Part shown: piece after piece, positions 41,303 to 49,381 of the stretch | How positions within the stretch are numbered: the stretch's first letter is position 1 | How the letters are laid out: each line of letters starts with the position of its first letter | Source of the DNA: Sedimenticola_A sp040506425 | GTDB taxonomy: Bacteria > Pseudomonadota > Gammaproteobacteria > Chromatiales > Chromatiaceae | Reading direction: 5' to 3' | Assembly: GCA_965224515.1 (NCBI GenBank) | Contig: OZ245051.1 | Span: forward strand, 1,488,001-1,552,000 | Length of the DNA: 64,000 nt | Translations under genes and position numbers: made by a program | Notes under the pieces: generated by a model | Seen by the model: the letters and a program-made list of their open reading frames with translations, nothing else | The model's database searches: none | Told to the model about the DNA's origin: nothing

Positions 41303-42813
41303 CTGTTCTGTGAGTGCTTACTAATCGTATTGACGCCGTCCCTGTAGAGCTTGTCTATGATGTTTCCTTCAGCATCCAGCAGTTCAACTTCCAGCGGCAT
41401 CTTGCCCAAGGCGTGGGTGGCGCAGGAGAGACAGGGATCATAGGCGCGTATTGCCACCTCGATACTGTTGAGCAGGGGCTCGCTCAGCTCTCTGCCGTCG
41501 AACATGTCTGCTGCAACCCTGCGGATGGATTGGTTCATGGCGCGGTTGTTGTTGGTGGTGGATACGATGAGGTTGGCCTTGGTTACCAGGCCGTCACCGT
41601 CAATGCGGTAATGGTGGAACAGGGTGCCGCGAGGCGCTTCTATGACGCCGATGCCCTCTTCTCTCATCTCTCCCCTGGTGCGCAGATCGTTGCCTGTGAT
41701 ATCCGGGTCAAGGAGCAGGTCTTTGATCGCCTCGGCACAGAAGAGCATTTCAATCATGCGCGCCCAGTGGTAGGCGAGGGTGGATTGGACCAGGCCGTTG
41801 TCGGAGAAGGCGCGAAACTCCGCCCGTGCTACTTCGGCCAGGGGGGAGGGGATAGAGTCGCAGTTGTTTATGCGTGCCAGCGGGCCTACCCGGTAGGCCC
41901 CATCGTTTGTTCCCAGTGATTCGATGTAGGGGAACTTCATGTAGCTCCAGGGCTTCACCTGCTCCTTGATGTAGTTACCGTAGTCGCGGTAATCCACCTT
42001 GTCGAAGATGAAGCTGCCGTCAGGGGCCTTGGCCCTGAGCCCGCCGTGATAGAGATCCAGTGCTCCGTTGTCGGCGCAGAGGCTGAGCATGTTGGTTTCG
42101 ATGCGGGCGAACCGCCTGTTGTTCTCCAGATCCTCGAAGAAGATGCGCTTGGCCAGATCAAGGGCGCCCTGGCTCCACTGGATCACCTGGTCGGCGTCGG
42201 CCAGCAGCTTATCGCGTTCACTGAGAGAGAGCGCCTTGTTGATGCCGCCGGGTATGGCTCCAGTGCCATGCACACGCTTGCCTGCAGTGTAATGGATCAC
42301 CTCCTGGCCGAATTTGCGCAGCAGAACGCCCTGCTTGGCGAGGTCGGGATGTTCGGCAAGTACACCAACGATGTTTCTGTGGGCCACCTCGTCGTCATAT
42401 CCGAACAGCAGGTCGGGAGATGAGAGGTGAAAAAAGTGCAGGGCGTGGGATTGGAGCATCTGGCCACGATGCATCAGTCGTCGCATCTTTTCCGCGGTTG
42501 GTGTGAGCTGGTCTACGCCGATCAGCTGGTCGACCGCCTTGGCGGCGGCCAGGTGGTGGCTTACAGGGCAGATGCCGCAGAGCCGCTGTACCAATACGGG
42601 CAGTTCCCAGTAGGGCCGTCCCTGGATGAACTTCTCAAAGCCGCGGAACTCGACAATGTGCAGTCGCGCCTGCTTGACCCGGTTCTCCTCGTCAAGCAGC
42701 AGTGTTACTTTTCCGTGGCCTTCAACCCGGGTCAGGGGTTCAATGGCGACGCGCCGCAGCTTCTCGGGCCGGTCGGCGGTTTCCAGTGCATCAATAGAGT
42801 TTGTGTCAGTCAT
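41299..42813 (-). CDS. hoxH: NAD-reducing [NiFe] hydrogenase large subunit HoxH
   Basis: This 504-residue subunit holds the Ni-Fe active site of a cytoplasmic bidirectional hydrogenase. The N-terminal ligand box is RLCGICPVSHHLAAAKA and the C-terminal one is DPCLSCATHALGKMPL, giving all four Cys. The tail of about 37 residues after CATH is what HoxW removes. The start at 42813 (MTDTNSIDALE) overlaps the hoxY stop by 8 bp; an upstream start at 42840 would run deeper into hoxY. With HoxY it forms the H2-splitting module of a group 3d enzyme. Confidence 0.97.
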   Translation of the reverse strand: MTDTNSIDALETADRPEKLRRVAIEPLTRVEGHGKVTLLLDEENRVKQARLHIVEFRGFEKFIQGRPYWELPVLVQRLCGICPVSHHLAAAKAVDQLIGVDQLTPTAEKMRRLMHRGQMLQSHALHFFHLSSPDLLFGYDDEVAHRNIVGVLAEHPDLAKQGVLLRKFGQEVIHYTAGKRVHGTGAIPGGINKALSLSERDKLLADADQVIQWSQGALDLAKRIFFEDLENNRRFARIETNMLSLCADNGALDLYHGGLRAKAPDGSFIFDKVDYRDYGNYIKEQVKPWSYMKFPYIESLGTNDGAYRVGPLARINNCDSIPSPLAEVARAEFRAFSDNGLVQSTLAYHWARMIEMLFCAEAIKDLLLDPDITGNDLRTRGEMREEGIGVIEAPRGTLFHHYRIDGDGLVTKANLIVSTTNNNRAMNQSIRRVAADMFDGRELSEPLLNSIEVAIRAYDPCLSCATHALGKMPLEVELLDAEGNIIDKLYRDGVNTISKHSQNR

Positions 42814-43345
42814 AGTGGATCTGCCGATAGGCGAATTCAATGGGTTCCCCTGAAAGCAGTTCTTCCAGGAATGTCCAGATAGTGTCAGCCGGTGGTGGAC
42901 AGCCAGGCAGGAAATAGTCCACTTTCACCACTTCATGTATCGGGTGGACCTTGTTCAACAGCAGGGGGACCTCCGGGTCGTTGGGAATCTGTGGATCCTC
43001 TACCCCCATGCCCTCCAGGTAGGACTCTTCCAGGCACTCTTTGAGCTGGTACTGGTTGCGCATGGCGGGGATGCCGCCGGTGATAGAGCAGGCCCCCATG
43101 GAGACGAGGATCCTGCAGTGCTGTCTGAACTCTCTGAGTACCTCGACATTTTCTGCGTTGCATACCCCGCCCTCGATGATGCCGACATCACACTCACCGA
43201 TCTCCTTTATGTCGGTGAGGGGGGTTCGGTCAAACTCCACAAGCTCGACCAGGTCGATAATGCGTTCGTCTATGTCCAGCAGCGACATGTGACAGCCGAA
43301 GCACCCTGCAAGGGATGCGGTGGCGACTTTAACTTTATTGCCCAT
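42806..43345 (-). CDS. hoxY: NAD-reducing hydrogenase small subunit HoxY
   Basis: This 179-residue small subunit carries the proximal [4Fe-4S] cluster. Its ligands are in GCFGCHMSLLDID near the start, CSITGGIPAMRN in the middle and FLPGCPPPADTIW near the end. The short form without an export signal or extra clusters is typical of group 3d soluble enzymes. The ATG at 43345 has GAGGGGG upstream and starts just after hoxU. Electrons pass from HoxH through HoxY to HoxU. Confidence 0.97.
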   Translation of the reverse strand: MGNKVKVATASLAGCFGCHMSLLDIDERIIDLVELVEFDRTPLTDIKEIGECDVGIIEGGVCNAENVEVLREFRQHCRILVSMGACSITGGIPAMRNQYQLKECLEESYLEGMGVEDPQIPNDPEVPLLLNKVHPIHEVVKVDYFLPGCPPPADTIWTFLEELLSGEPIEFAYRQIHYD

Positions 43346-43346
43346 G

Positions 43347-44060
43347 TCATTCCCCCTCGTGATCTGCAACGTCACCCACCATGCTCACCGGTTTGCGGTC
43401 GTAGAGCCGCTTGCCGATGGGTACGTCATAGCCGGTGTGCTTGGGCAGTATGGCCCCTACCGGGCAGACATGGGCTGCACGGTCATGCTTGTCGAAGTTG
43501 CTGTCACCCAGTTGGCCGGACGGGGAGTTGACCACCAGCCTTGCCTCGATGCCCCGTCCGCTGATGGCAAAGATGTTCTTCTGGTCGCCATCCCGGCTGG
43601 CCCTGACACAGAGTTCACACAGGATGCAGCGGTTGAAGTCGATGGCAAAGTCGGGGTGGCTGGCATCCACCAGTCTTTGGGGATAGAAGTGGGTGAACTC
43701 GGGAGCCAGCATGCCGCAGTGATAGGCCACGGCCTGCAGCTGGCAGGCGCCACTCTTTTCGCAGCCGGGGCAGACGTGATTGCCCTCGACAAACAGCAGT
43801 TGAAGCAGGGTGCGACGCATGGCCATCAGCTTCTTTGTGTTGTTTTTCACCTCTGCGCCGTCTGTTGCCGGGGTGGTGCAGGCGGCCAGGGTTCTGCCAT
43901 CCACTTTCACGGTACAGAGCCGGCAGCTGCCATGGGGGCGGAACTCCGGGTTGTGGCAGAGGTGAGGGATGTAGACGCCGGCGGCCATGGCGGCATCCAT
44001 GATGGTCTGCCCATCCTGAAAAGGGACCTTGATTCCGTCGATGGTGAAGTGCCTGATCAT
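43347..44060 (-). CDS. hoxU: NAD-reducing hydrogenase diaphorase subunit HoxU
   Basis: This 237-residue NuoG-like iron-sulfur subunit starts MIRHFTIDGIKVPFQDGQTIMDAAMAAGVYIPHLCHNP. Cluster sites in order are a [2Fe-2S] box (CHNPEFRPHGSCRLCTVKV...C), a His/Cys [4Fe-4S] box (NHVCPGCEKSGACQLQ) and CILCELCVRA with AAHVCPVGA. It links the hydrogenase half (HoxYH) to the NAD half (HoxF). It overlaps hoxF by 4 bp. Confidence 0.97.
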   Translation of the reverse strand: MIRHFTIDGIKVPFQDGQTIMDAAMAAGVYIPHLCHNPEFRPHGSCRLCTVKVDGRTLAACTTPATDGAEVKNNTKKLMAMRRTLLQLLFVEGNHVCPGCEKSGACQLQAVAYHCGMLAPEFTHFYPQRLVDASHPDFAIDFNRCILCELCVRASRDGDQKNIFAISGRGIEARLVVNSPSGQLGDSNFDKHDRAAHVCPVGAILPKHTGYDVPIGKRLYDRKPVSMVGDVADHEGE

Positions 44061-45835
44061 ACGCCGCCTCCCTGAAGGTGTGCTTCGGGATCGTCCCTGC
44101 CGGTTATCTGGCGTGCCTCTTCCAGTGAGGCATCGAGATCGAAGGCCGGTTCGAAACTGGTTGATAGGAGGTGTGGTTCGTAGATATGGGGGAACTTGTC
44201 GAGGGTCTCCAGTATCGGGTTGGCTGCGGTCATGCCCAGGCCGCAGTGGCTGGTCTGGCGGGTCAGGGTGCCGATGGTGCGCATGGCCTCAAGGTCTTCG
44301 CCCGTGGCGCGACCACAGGCAACCTTGGCCAGCCGTTGTTGAAGCAGCGAGGTGCCGACCCGGCAGGGTGTGCAGAAACCGCAGCTCTCGTGAACAAAGA
44401 AACCGGTGAAATTCTGAACCATATCCAGCAGGTTTCGCTCATGGTCAAAGATCATGAAAGAGCCACCGGTGGCCAGGTCCTCAAAAGCGATGCTGCGCTT
44501 GAACTCCGAGGGAGGGATGCAACTGCCTGCCGCTCCGGCGATTTGAACTGCCTGTACATGTTGGGCACCGCACTCTTTAAGAATCTCTTCGAGGCTGGTG
44601 CCAAAGGGGTATTCATAAATACCGGGGTGTTCACAGTCTCCCGAGATGCTGAGCAGTTTGGTGCCAGATGACTGTTCTGTGCCCCTGGAGCGGAACCATT
44701 GGGCGCCGTTAACTGCGATCATCGCGGCGGCAACCAGTGTCTCCACGTTGTTGACCACGGTGGGCATGCCCAGGTAGCCGCTGGTGACGGGAAATGGGGG
44801 GCGGATGCGTGGAATGCCCCGTTTGCCCTCCAGGGATTCGATAAGTGCCGACTCTTCTCCGCATATGTAGGCACCGGCGCCAAGATGGATTTTTATATCG
44901 AAATTGAATGCCTCGTCCCCGTGGATGCCTTTGCCGAGTAACCCGGCGTCACGGTAACGCTGGAGTTTTGATTCAAGCTCGTCCCTGAGATAGAGGTACT
45001 CCCCGCGCAGGTAGATAAAACCGGTTGTGGCGCCGACTACCCTGGCACAGACAATCATCCCTTCGAACAGCCGCTCGGCATAGCTCTGAAGCAGTATCCG
45101 GTCTTTGAAGGTCCCCGGCTCTCCTTCGTCGGCGTTGCAGACCACCACCCGTTCTCTGCCGGGGGCCTGCTGGCAGAAGCGCCACTTGGTGGCGGTGTTA
45201 AAGCCGGCACCACCACGGCCACGAAGGCCGGAGGCCTCAAGTTCATCAAGTAGCCACCCTGGATCATGCTCCATGGCAGCCTTTACCGCAGAGCCCTTTT
45301 CCATATCGCTGTCCAGCAGCAGGTCCCGGCGCTGGATGTTCTCCTCGACCCTGAACCAGCTCTCCGGCCACTGTTTTACCGGGGTGTTGCTCTTTATCAG
45401 CCCGGCCATCCGGTCGATGCGTTCATTGGTCAGTCGGGTCAGGGTATGGCCGTTTACCAGGGCGGCAGGACCCTGGTCACACATGCCTGTGCAGGAGGTG
45501 AAGCCGAGGCTGGCCGAATTGCAGCTGCCGAGTTGTTCGCCAAGGCGTTCTGCCAGATCTGCGCTGCCCAGCATCCGATCGGTGATGTTGTCGCTGAACA
45601 GTACACGATACGTCTGTCGTGAATTGCGATGCAGGAAGCTGTAAAACGCTATGACGCCCTGGATTTCGGCCGTGGTGCGTGAGAGCTTCCGGCTCAGCTG
45701 GTCGATTGCGCTCTCCGGGATATAGTGGAGTTCAAGCTGCAGCTCGATAAGCATCTGCAGCAGGTTGGATGGGTTGTTATCCCAGCGGGTCATCACCCGT
45801 GTGGTTTCGTTGGCGACGCGATCGTCAGTCATCAT
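44057..45835 (-). CDS. hoxF: NAD-reducing hydrogenase diaphorase subunit HoxF (NuoE-NuoF fusion)
   Basis: This 592-residue subunit carries the NAD(H) and FMN sites. Residues 1 to about 165 resemble NuoE (NLLQMLIELQLELHYIPESAIDQLSRKL). Only three Cys of its cluster region remain (SCNSASLGFTSCTGMC); the usual upstream C-x4-C pair is absent, as also happens in Ralstonia-type HoxF. The NuoF part has the Gly-rich sites GLRGRGGAGFNTATKWRF and CNADEGEPGTFKDR, GAGAYICGEESALIESLEGK, and the [4Fe-4S] box ESCGFCTPCR with SHCGLG. It is the first gene of hoxFUYHW. The enzyme would couple H2 oxidation to NAD reduction, or the reverse. Confidence 0.97.
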   Translation of the reverse strand: MMTDDRVANETTRVMTRWDNNPSNLLQMLIELQLELHYIPESAIDQLSRKLSRTTAEIQGVIAFYSFLHRNSRQTYRVLFSDNITDRMLGSADLAERLGEQLGSCNSASLGFTSCTGMCDQGPAALVNGHTLTRLTNERIDRMAGLIKSNTPVKQWPESWFRVEENIQRRDLLLDSDMEKGSAVKAAMEHDPGWLLDELEASGLRGRGGAGFNTATKWRFCQQAPGRERVVVCNADEGEPGTFKDRILLQSYAERLFEGMIVCARVVGATTGFIYLRGEYLYLRDELESKLQRYRDAGLLGKGIHGDEAFNFDIKIHLGAGAYICGEESALIESLEGKRGIPRIRPPFPVTSGYLGMPTVVNNVETLVAAAMIAVNGAQWFRSRGTEQSSGTKLLSISGDCEHPGIYEYPFGTSLEEILKECGAQHVQAVQIAGAAGSCIPPSEFKRSIAFEDLATGGSFMIFDHERNLLDMVQNFTGFFVHESCGFCTPCRVGTSLLQQRLAKVACGRATGEDLEAMRTIGTLTRQTSHCGLGMTAANPILETLDKFPHIYEPHLLSTSFEPAFDLDASLEEARQITGRDDPEAHLQGGGV

Positions 45836-45896
45836 GCACGCCCTGTTATCAGTTGTGTCAAATTGGAGGCTTGCCTGGTATTTCTGTCTACCTATG

Positions 45897-45925
45897 AAGA
45901 TATTAGTAGATAGGGCAAGTTACAA
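45897..45925 (-). promoter_or_regulatory. Possible sigma-70 promoter of hoxFUYHW
   Basis: On the minus strand, TTGTAA (45920-45925) and TATCTT (45897-45902) are 17 bp apart, about 60 bp upstream of the hoxF start. This is a motif match only. I saw no clear FNR or sigma-54 site in the same gap. Confidence 0.3.
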
Positions 45926-46106
45926 CGTGATGAAGGGGGGTATTTAGTCGCAGTTCACTCAAATAGTGATCGCGGTCAGTTAGTTGATGTGACTGACAGG
46001 GCGGGGCGCTCAAGTCTGGGGGCGATGTGATTAACTCTTCATCAATTTCATGCAGGAATAAGAATCCGCTATTTGAAGTTTTTCATCGGGCAGCTAACTT
46101 TGCATA

Positions 46107-46126
46107 AGGAGAGTTTTATTATGCTG
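46107..46126 (+). repeat. Right copy of the 20-bp repeat bracketing the hox operon
   Basis: AGGAGAGTTTTATTATGCTG matches 18 of 20 bases of 40778-40797. Here it forms the ribosome site and start codon of a 33-codon frame that leads into the lipoprotein gene. Confidence 0.6.
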
Positions 46127-46222
46127 GTCATCTGCCCAGGGAGCTATGGGCGGAAGTTGAGGGCGCTTCATGCTGTTGTCCGGCAGGAGGTGGCCTCGCA
46201 GAACTCCAGGGAGGGAGAGTGA
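46121..46222 (+). CDS. 33-residue leader frame coupled to lipoprotein gene
   Basis: A short frame starts at an ATG preceded by a strong AAGGAGAG ribosome site and encodes MLVICPGSYGRKLRALHAV then VRQEVASQNSREGE. Its TGA overlaps the ATG of the lipoprotein gene (TGATG), a classical coupling layout. I recognise no family. It could be a translated leader controlling the lipoprotein gene, or a chance frame; it is too short to judge by composition. Confidence 0.4.
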   Translation: MLVICPGSYGRKLRALHAVVRQEVASQNSREGE

Positions 46223-46659
46223 TGCAATCTCATTATCTACCATTACCCGTCTTGTTTATTCTCTGTGCGCTGCTGCTCTCGGGGTGTCTCTTCGGGGAGA
46301 GGGATGAGCAGCTCTCTGATGTCCTGGAGGCAGTCGAAGAGGGTGGGGATCCCGGAAAGTTGCTCCCTGCTTCAGCCGCAGGTACTGCGCCTGTGACCTG
46401 TGATAGTGGGCTCTACTTTTACGGCACTTCCAGCGAGGGGGTTGCGTTTGTACGGCACGCTGCCGAAGAGTATCTGGCGGCTCACCATGAGCGCAAAACC
46501 GTCTATATGAAACTGGGGAGCTCCGGATACTCCGCTTCCGAGGTATCTTCAGTTTATGTGGGTGACCGGGTGTCCCCTGATCTTGGGCGGGTGCTTTCTG
46601 CCTGTATGAATAGTCCTGTTGAGCCCATGCCCACAGGCTACAGGTTCAGGTTCAACTAG
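46222..46659 (+). CDS. Hypothetical lipoprotein
   Basis: This 145-residue protein has a lipoprotein signal (MQSHYLPLPVLFILCALLLSGC) with lipobox LSGC. The mature part starts acidic (LFGERDEQLSDVLEAVEEGGDPGKLLP). It has two further Cys, in APVTCDSGLYFYGT and SACMNSPVEPMP. No known domain is recognised. GGGAGGGAGAG lies just before the ATG; a GTG at 46219 is also in frame. It is divergent from hoxF and its end overlaps the convergent GGDEF gene by 8 bp. Confidence 0.72.
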   Translation: MQSHYLPLPVLFILCALLLSGCLFGERDEQLSDVLEAVEEGGDPGKLLPASAAGTAPVTCDSGLYFYGTSSEGVAFVRHAAEEYLAAHHERKTVYMKLGSSGYSASEVSSVYVGDRVSPDLGRVLSACMNSPVEPMPTGYRFRFN

Positions 46660-47845
46660 CGTCCGGAGCTGCTTGGGTAGCGAGAACCGATCTGTTTCGC
46701 CCCTGGTTTTTTGCCTGGTAAAGGGCCTCGTCCGCCTGGGAAAGCAGGTTTTGTCCTGCCTCTTCGGACTCCTGCTGATGCCTGTCCATTTCATTCACAC
46801 CGCAGGAGACGGTGATATTGATCTGTTTGTCGCTGCCGATGTCGATTGTTTTTCCGGCGATGCGCTGCCTGATCCGCTCGGCAAGGTGTAATGCCATGGC
46901 CGCATCTGTCTGGGGCAGCAGCAGTGCAAACTCTTCGCCACCGTAACGGGTGGCAATATCGGAAACCCGCAGACACTCCTTTATTCTCAGTGCGACTTCC
47001 CTCAATACGGCATCTCCAGCGGCGTGGCCGTACCGGTCATTGACCCGTTTGAAGTGGTCGGCATCAATAAAGATGCAGCTCAATGGCTGATCGTAGCGGA
47101 TGGCGCGGGAGACCTCTTCGTCCAGGCGGCGCTCAAGGTAGCGGCGGTTGTGCAGGTCTGTCAGTGCATCGGTCAGGCCGCTGATGACAAGATGCTCCCT
47201 GTTGACGGTATTCTCCAGACATATGGCGCTTACCGTGGCCAGGCGCTTGAGAAAGTCACTGGCGTGGTGGCGAGTAAACCGCTTCTCGTCGTTGCTCCCA
47301 AGGTGCAGGCTGCCTACCAGGCTCTCTCGCCTGATCATGGGCAGCAGGGCAACGCTGCGCACGTTATTTCTGCCGGGGAATAGGGCCGCATGCCGGTCGC
47401 TCAGGAAGGGGCCGAGCCTGGGCTGGGTGAGATCGCTCAGTATCGGGTTCACCTCGTCGAGGTGGTCGGTGAACCAGATGTTTTTATAGCTTTCAGGCAT
47501 GAATCCTGACTTTAGCAGCAGGTATCTCAGTTCGTGCTTGGGGTCGTGAAGTGCCAGGGTAATGGTGGGGAGTTCAAACGACTCCTGCATCCCCTCGGTC
47601 ATGATTGTGAGCAGTTGCGGAAGGGTCTCTGCGGCCAGCAGTGACAGCTCGCGATCATGAAATTTTTTCAGCACCTGCTCGTTGTGGCTGGCCTCTTCTC
47701 TCATGGTGCGCAGCTTTTCCCGCAGTCGACGGTTTTCATCGGCTGTGCTGAACTCTCCTTGAGGGAATTTAGTTCTTGTCATAAACTCTTTATCCAGGTC
47801 TCCATCCGTTGACTGTTCGCCTGTAACTGTCGGGGCGGGGTTCAC
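46652..47845 (-). CDS. DUF484-GGDEF diguanylate cyclase
   Basis: This protein of about 397 residues has an N-terminal coiled coil (ENRRLREKLRTMREEASHNEQVLKKFHDRELSLLAAE), a DUF484/GAF-like sensor (residues about 70-215) and a C-terminal GGDEF domain. The active site is YGGEEF, with DALTDLHNRRYLERRL and CIFIDADHFKRVNDRYGHAAGDAVL upstream. An RxxD product-inhibition site (RVSD) lies five residues before GGEEF. So it should make c-di-GMP with feedback control. I list the GTG at 47845; an ATG at 47782 (MTRTKFPQG) is equally plausible. The signal sensed is unknown. Confidence 0.92.
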   Translation of the reverse strand: MNPAPTVTGEQSTDGDLDKEFMTRTKFPQGEFSTADENRRLREKLRTMREEASHNEQVLKKFHDRELSLLAAETLPQLLTIMTEGMQESFELPTITLALHDPKHELRYLLLKSGFMPESYKNIWFTDHLDEVNPILSDLTQPRLGPFLSDRHAALFPGRNNVRSVALLPMIRRESLVGSLHLGSNDEKRFTRHHASDFLKRLATVSAICLENTVNREHLVISGLTDALTDLHNRRYLERRLDEEVSRAIRYDQPLSCIFIDADHFKRVNDRYGHAAGDAVLREVALRIKECLRVSDIATRYGGEEFALLLPQTDAAMALHLAERIRQRIAGKTIDIGSDKQINITVSCGVNEMDRHQQESEEAGQNLLSQADEALYQAKNQGRNRSVLATQAAPDAS

Positions 47846-47879
47846 CGAGCAAGTATAAACCGTTCAACCAGGGAGGGTT

Positions 47880-48314
47880 GTGATAGTGACGAGGTTTTTT
47901 ACGATCTGCACCCTGTGCCTTGTTGGTCTCGCCCAGGTTTTTTTCCGCTGTGCTGTTGCCGATGAGATATACCGTTGTGAGGGGGAAGGGGGCAGGGCTG
48001 AATTTCAGCAGGTACCCTGCGCGGATAAGAGCATCAAGCCACTTGAACTCTCCCCACAGGTGGTTGACTGGGTTGCCGCGCCGAGGCTCAAGTCCGGCAG
48101 TGCAGGTGGCTCCAAGGCAAAGAAAAGCACCCGGTCAAGGGGTTCGGCTGCCGCCCGCAAGCGTACTGCGACAGCTGAGAAGTGCTGGCGCAATGAGCAG
48201 AAGCTTGAACGGATACAGTGGAAGTTGCGCAAGGGATACAGGCCCGCTGAAGGTGAGCGTCTGAAACAGCGTCGCCGGGAGCTCGAAGCGTATGGGAAGC
48301 GATTCTGTCGCTGA
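47880..48314 (+). CDS. Small basic secreted protein, DUF4124-like
   Basis: This protein of 144 residues has a signal peptide (FFTICTLCLVGLAQVFFRCAVA) and then DEIYRCEGEGGRAEFQQVPCADKSIKPLEL, which resembles a DUF4124 domain. The rest is strongly basic (SKAKKSTRSRGSAAARKRT, RKGYRPAEGERLKQRRRELEAYGKRF) with two more Cys. It starts at a GTG behind GGGAGGG; a second GTG at 47886 is possible. It is divergent from the GGDEF gene and convergent with the tandem-thioredoxin gene. Function unknown. Confidence 0.72.
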   Translation: MIVTRFFTICTLCLVGLAQVFFRCAVADEIYRCEGEGGRAEFQQVPCADKSIKPLELSPQVVDWVAAPRLKSGSAGGSKAKKSTRSRGSAAARKRTATAEKCWRNEQKLERIQWKLRKGYRPAEGERLKQRRRELEAYGKRFCR

Positions 48315-48328
48315 TGCCGTACAGTTCT

Positions 48329-49381
48329 CTAGCGGCCTGACCTGGAACGCCAGCGTTGATAGCTGGGTTCGGTTTTATAGCCCTTGCTTATGATGTAGTT
48401 GAGAACATTCCTGAGACGGTAGAACTGCACCACGGAGTCCACGCGGATGATCTCCTCGCCTTTCTCATCAAAGAAGATGATCGACGGGGTATAGAAGAGC
48501 TCCAACTGGTCGGCCCACTCGCGGGCCGTGGTGCGCGTACCGCCGGGTGTGATGACCGGCGTCTCTGAAAGGGTGTCCAGTTGGGCCAATTCGAACTGTT
48601 TCAGCAGGGCCTGGATTGGCTCTCTCTGCAGGGGCTGCGAGTGGAGAATATCGCAGGCGTGGCAGTTTCCCCGTTCGAAGAAAACTGCCAGGGGGCCCTC
48701 TCCAGGCAGTTGGCTGCGGTCCAGGGCGTGAGGAGGCGGAGAGAAGAACTCCTCTTCGTTGAGTTCGCCTTCGGAGAAGGTCAGTGCATTGTCCCCCCGA
48801 TCCAGGTAGCTCTTGAAGGGTTCGCTTTTGAAGTGACCGCCAGCCACGTATTCCAGGGCTGCCTTGAAAGTGTAGGGTGGGTGATAACCGGTAAGGCGCA
48901 GGGTCTCCTCGACGCCATCGGTGTAAAAGATCAGGGTCGGGGTGAAGTTGGATTTTTTTTGCAGCGCGAATTCCCGCTCGGTCAGGGTGTCGCCATTCAT
49001 GTCGGTGAGTTCGTCGATTCCCCAGATATCCACTGAAATAACATCGAAATGGCGTTGGGTGTAATCGACGATATCTTTCTGGCCGAAGTTCACCTCCAGA
49101 AGTTTTTGGCAGTAAGGGCAGCGTCTCTGGCCAAAGTAGATGATGACTCCCTTCTTTCCTGATTCGTGGGCATCATGCAGATCTTCAGGCAGATCGAGAA
49201 AGCTCTCCTTGAACCAATGGGGGTGCTCCAGGGGTTCCTGAAGGGGCGCGTCGTTGAATCCGAACGCCTCATCTTCATCCCCCAGGGCGGGGTTGACGAA
49301 GAGTGCAAGCGGTACAAGGAGCAGGGCAAAGAGGGAAACAAGACTGCTCCGCCCCTTTATCGTGAAGCGTGATTGGTTCAT
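48329..49381 (-). CDS. Secreted tandem thioredoxin-fold protein (SoxW-like)
   Basis: This 350-residue protein has a signal peptide (SSLVSLFALLLVPLALFVNPALG) and two thioredoxin-like domains. The first has a CPYC site at residues 88-91 (VIIYFGQRRCPYCQKLLEVNF) and the cis-Pro region FTPTLIFY. The second has CHAC at 240-243 (LAVFFERGNCHACDILHSQPL) and YTPSIIFFDEKGEEIIRVD. The first domain resembles SoxW/thioredoxin-2-like periplasmic proteins of sulfur oxidisers. It likely acts in periplasmic disulfide chemistry; reductase or isomerase cannot be told apart. It overlaps nudE by 4 bp and is the last gene of that operon. Confidence 0.85.
   Translation of the reverse strand: MNQSRFTIKGRSSLVSLFALLLVPLALFVNPALGDEDEAFGFNDAPLQEPLEHPHWFKESFLDLPEDLHDAHESGKKGVIIYFGQRRCPYCQKLLEVNFGQKDIVDYTQRHFDVISVDIWGIDELTDMNGDTLTEREFALQKKSNFTPTLIFYTDGVEETLRLTGYHPPYTFKAALEYVAGGHFKSEPFKSYLDRGDNALTFSEGELNEEEFFSPPPHALDRSQLPGEGPLAVFFERGNCHACDILHSQPLQREPIQALLKQFELAQLDTLSETPVITPGGTRTTAREWADQLELFYTPSIIFFDEKGEEIIRVDSVVQFYRLRNVLNYIISKGYKTEPSYQRWRSRSGR

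Noticed and set aside
45836..46100. FNR or sigma-54 site upstream of hoxF
   Set aside because: Only half-sites such as TTGAT were seen; no full FNR palindrome or correctly spaced GG/GC pair.
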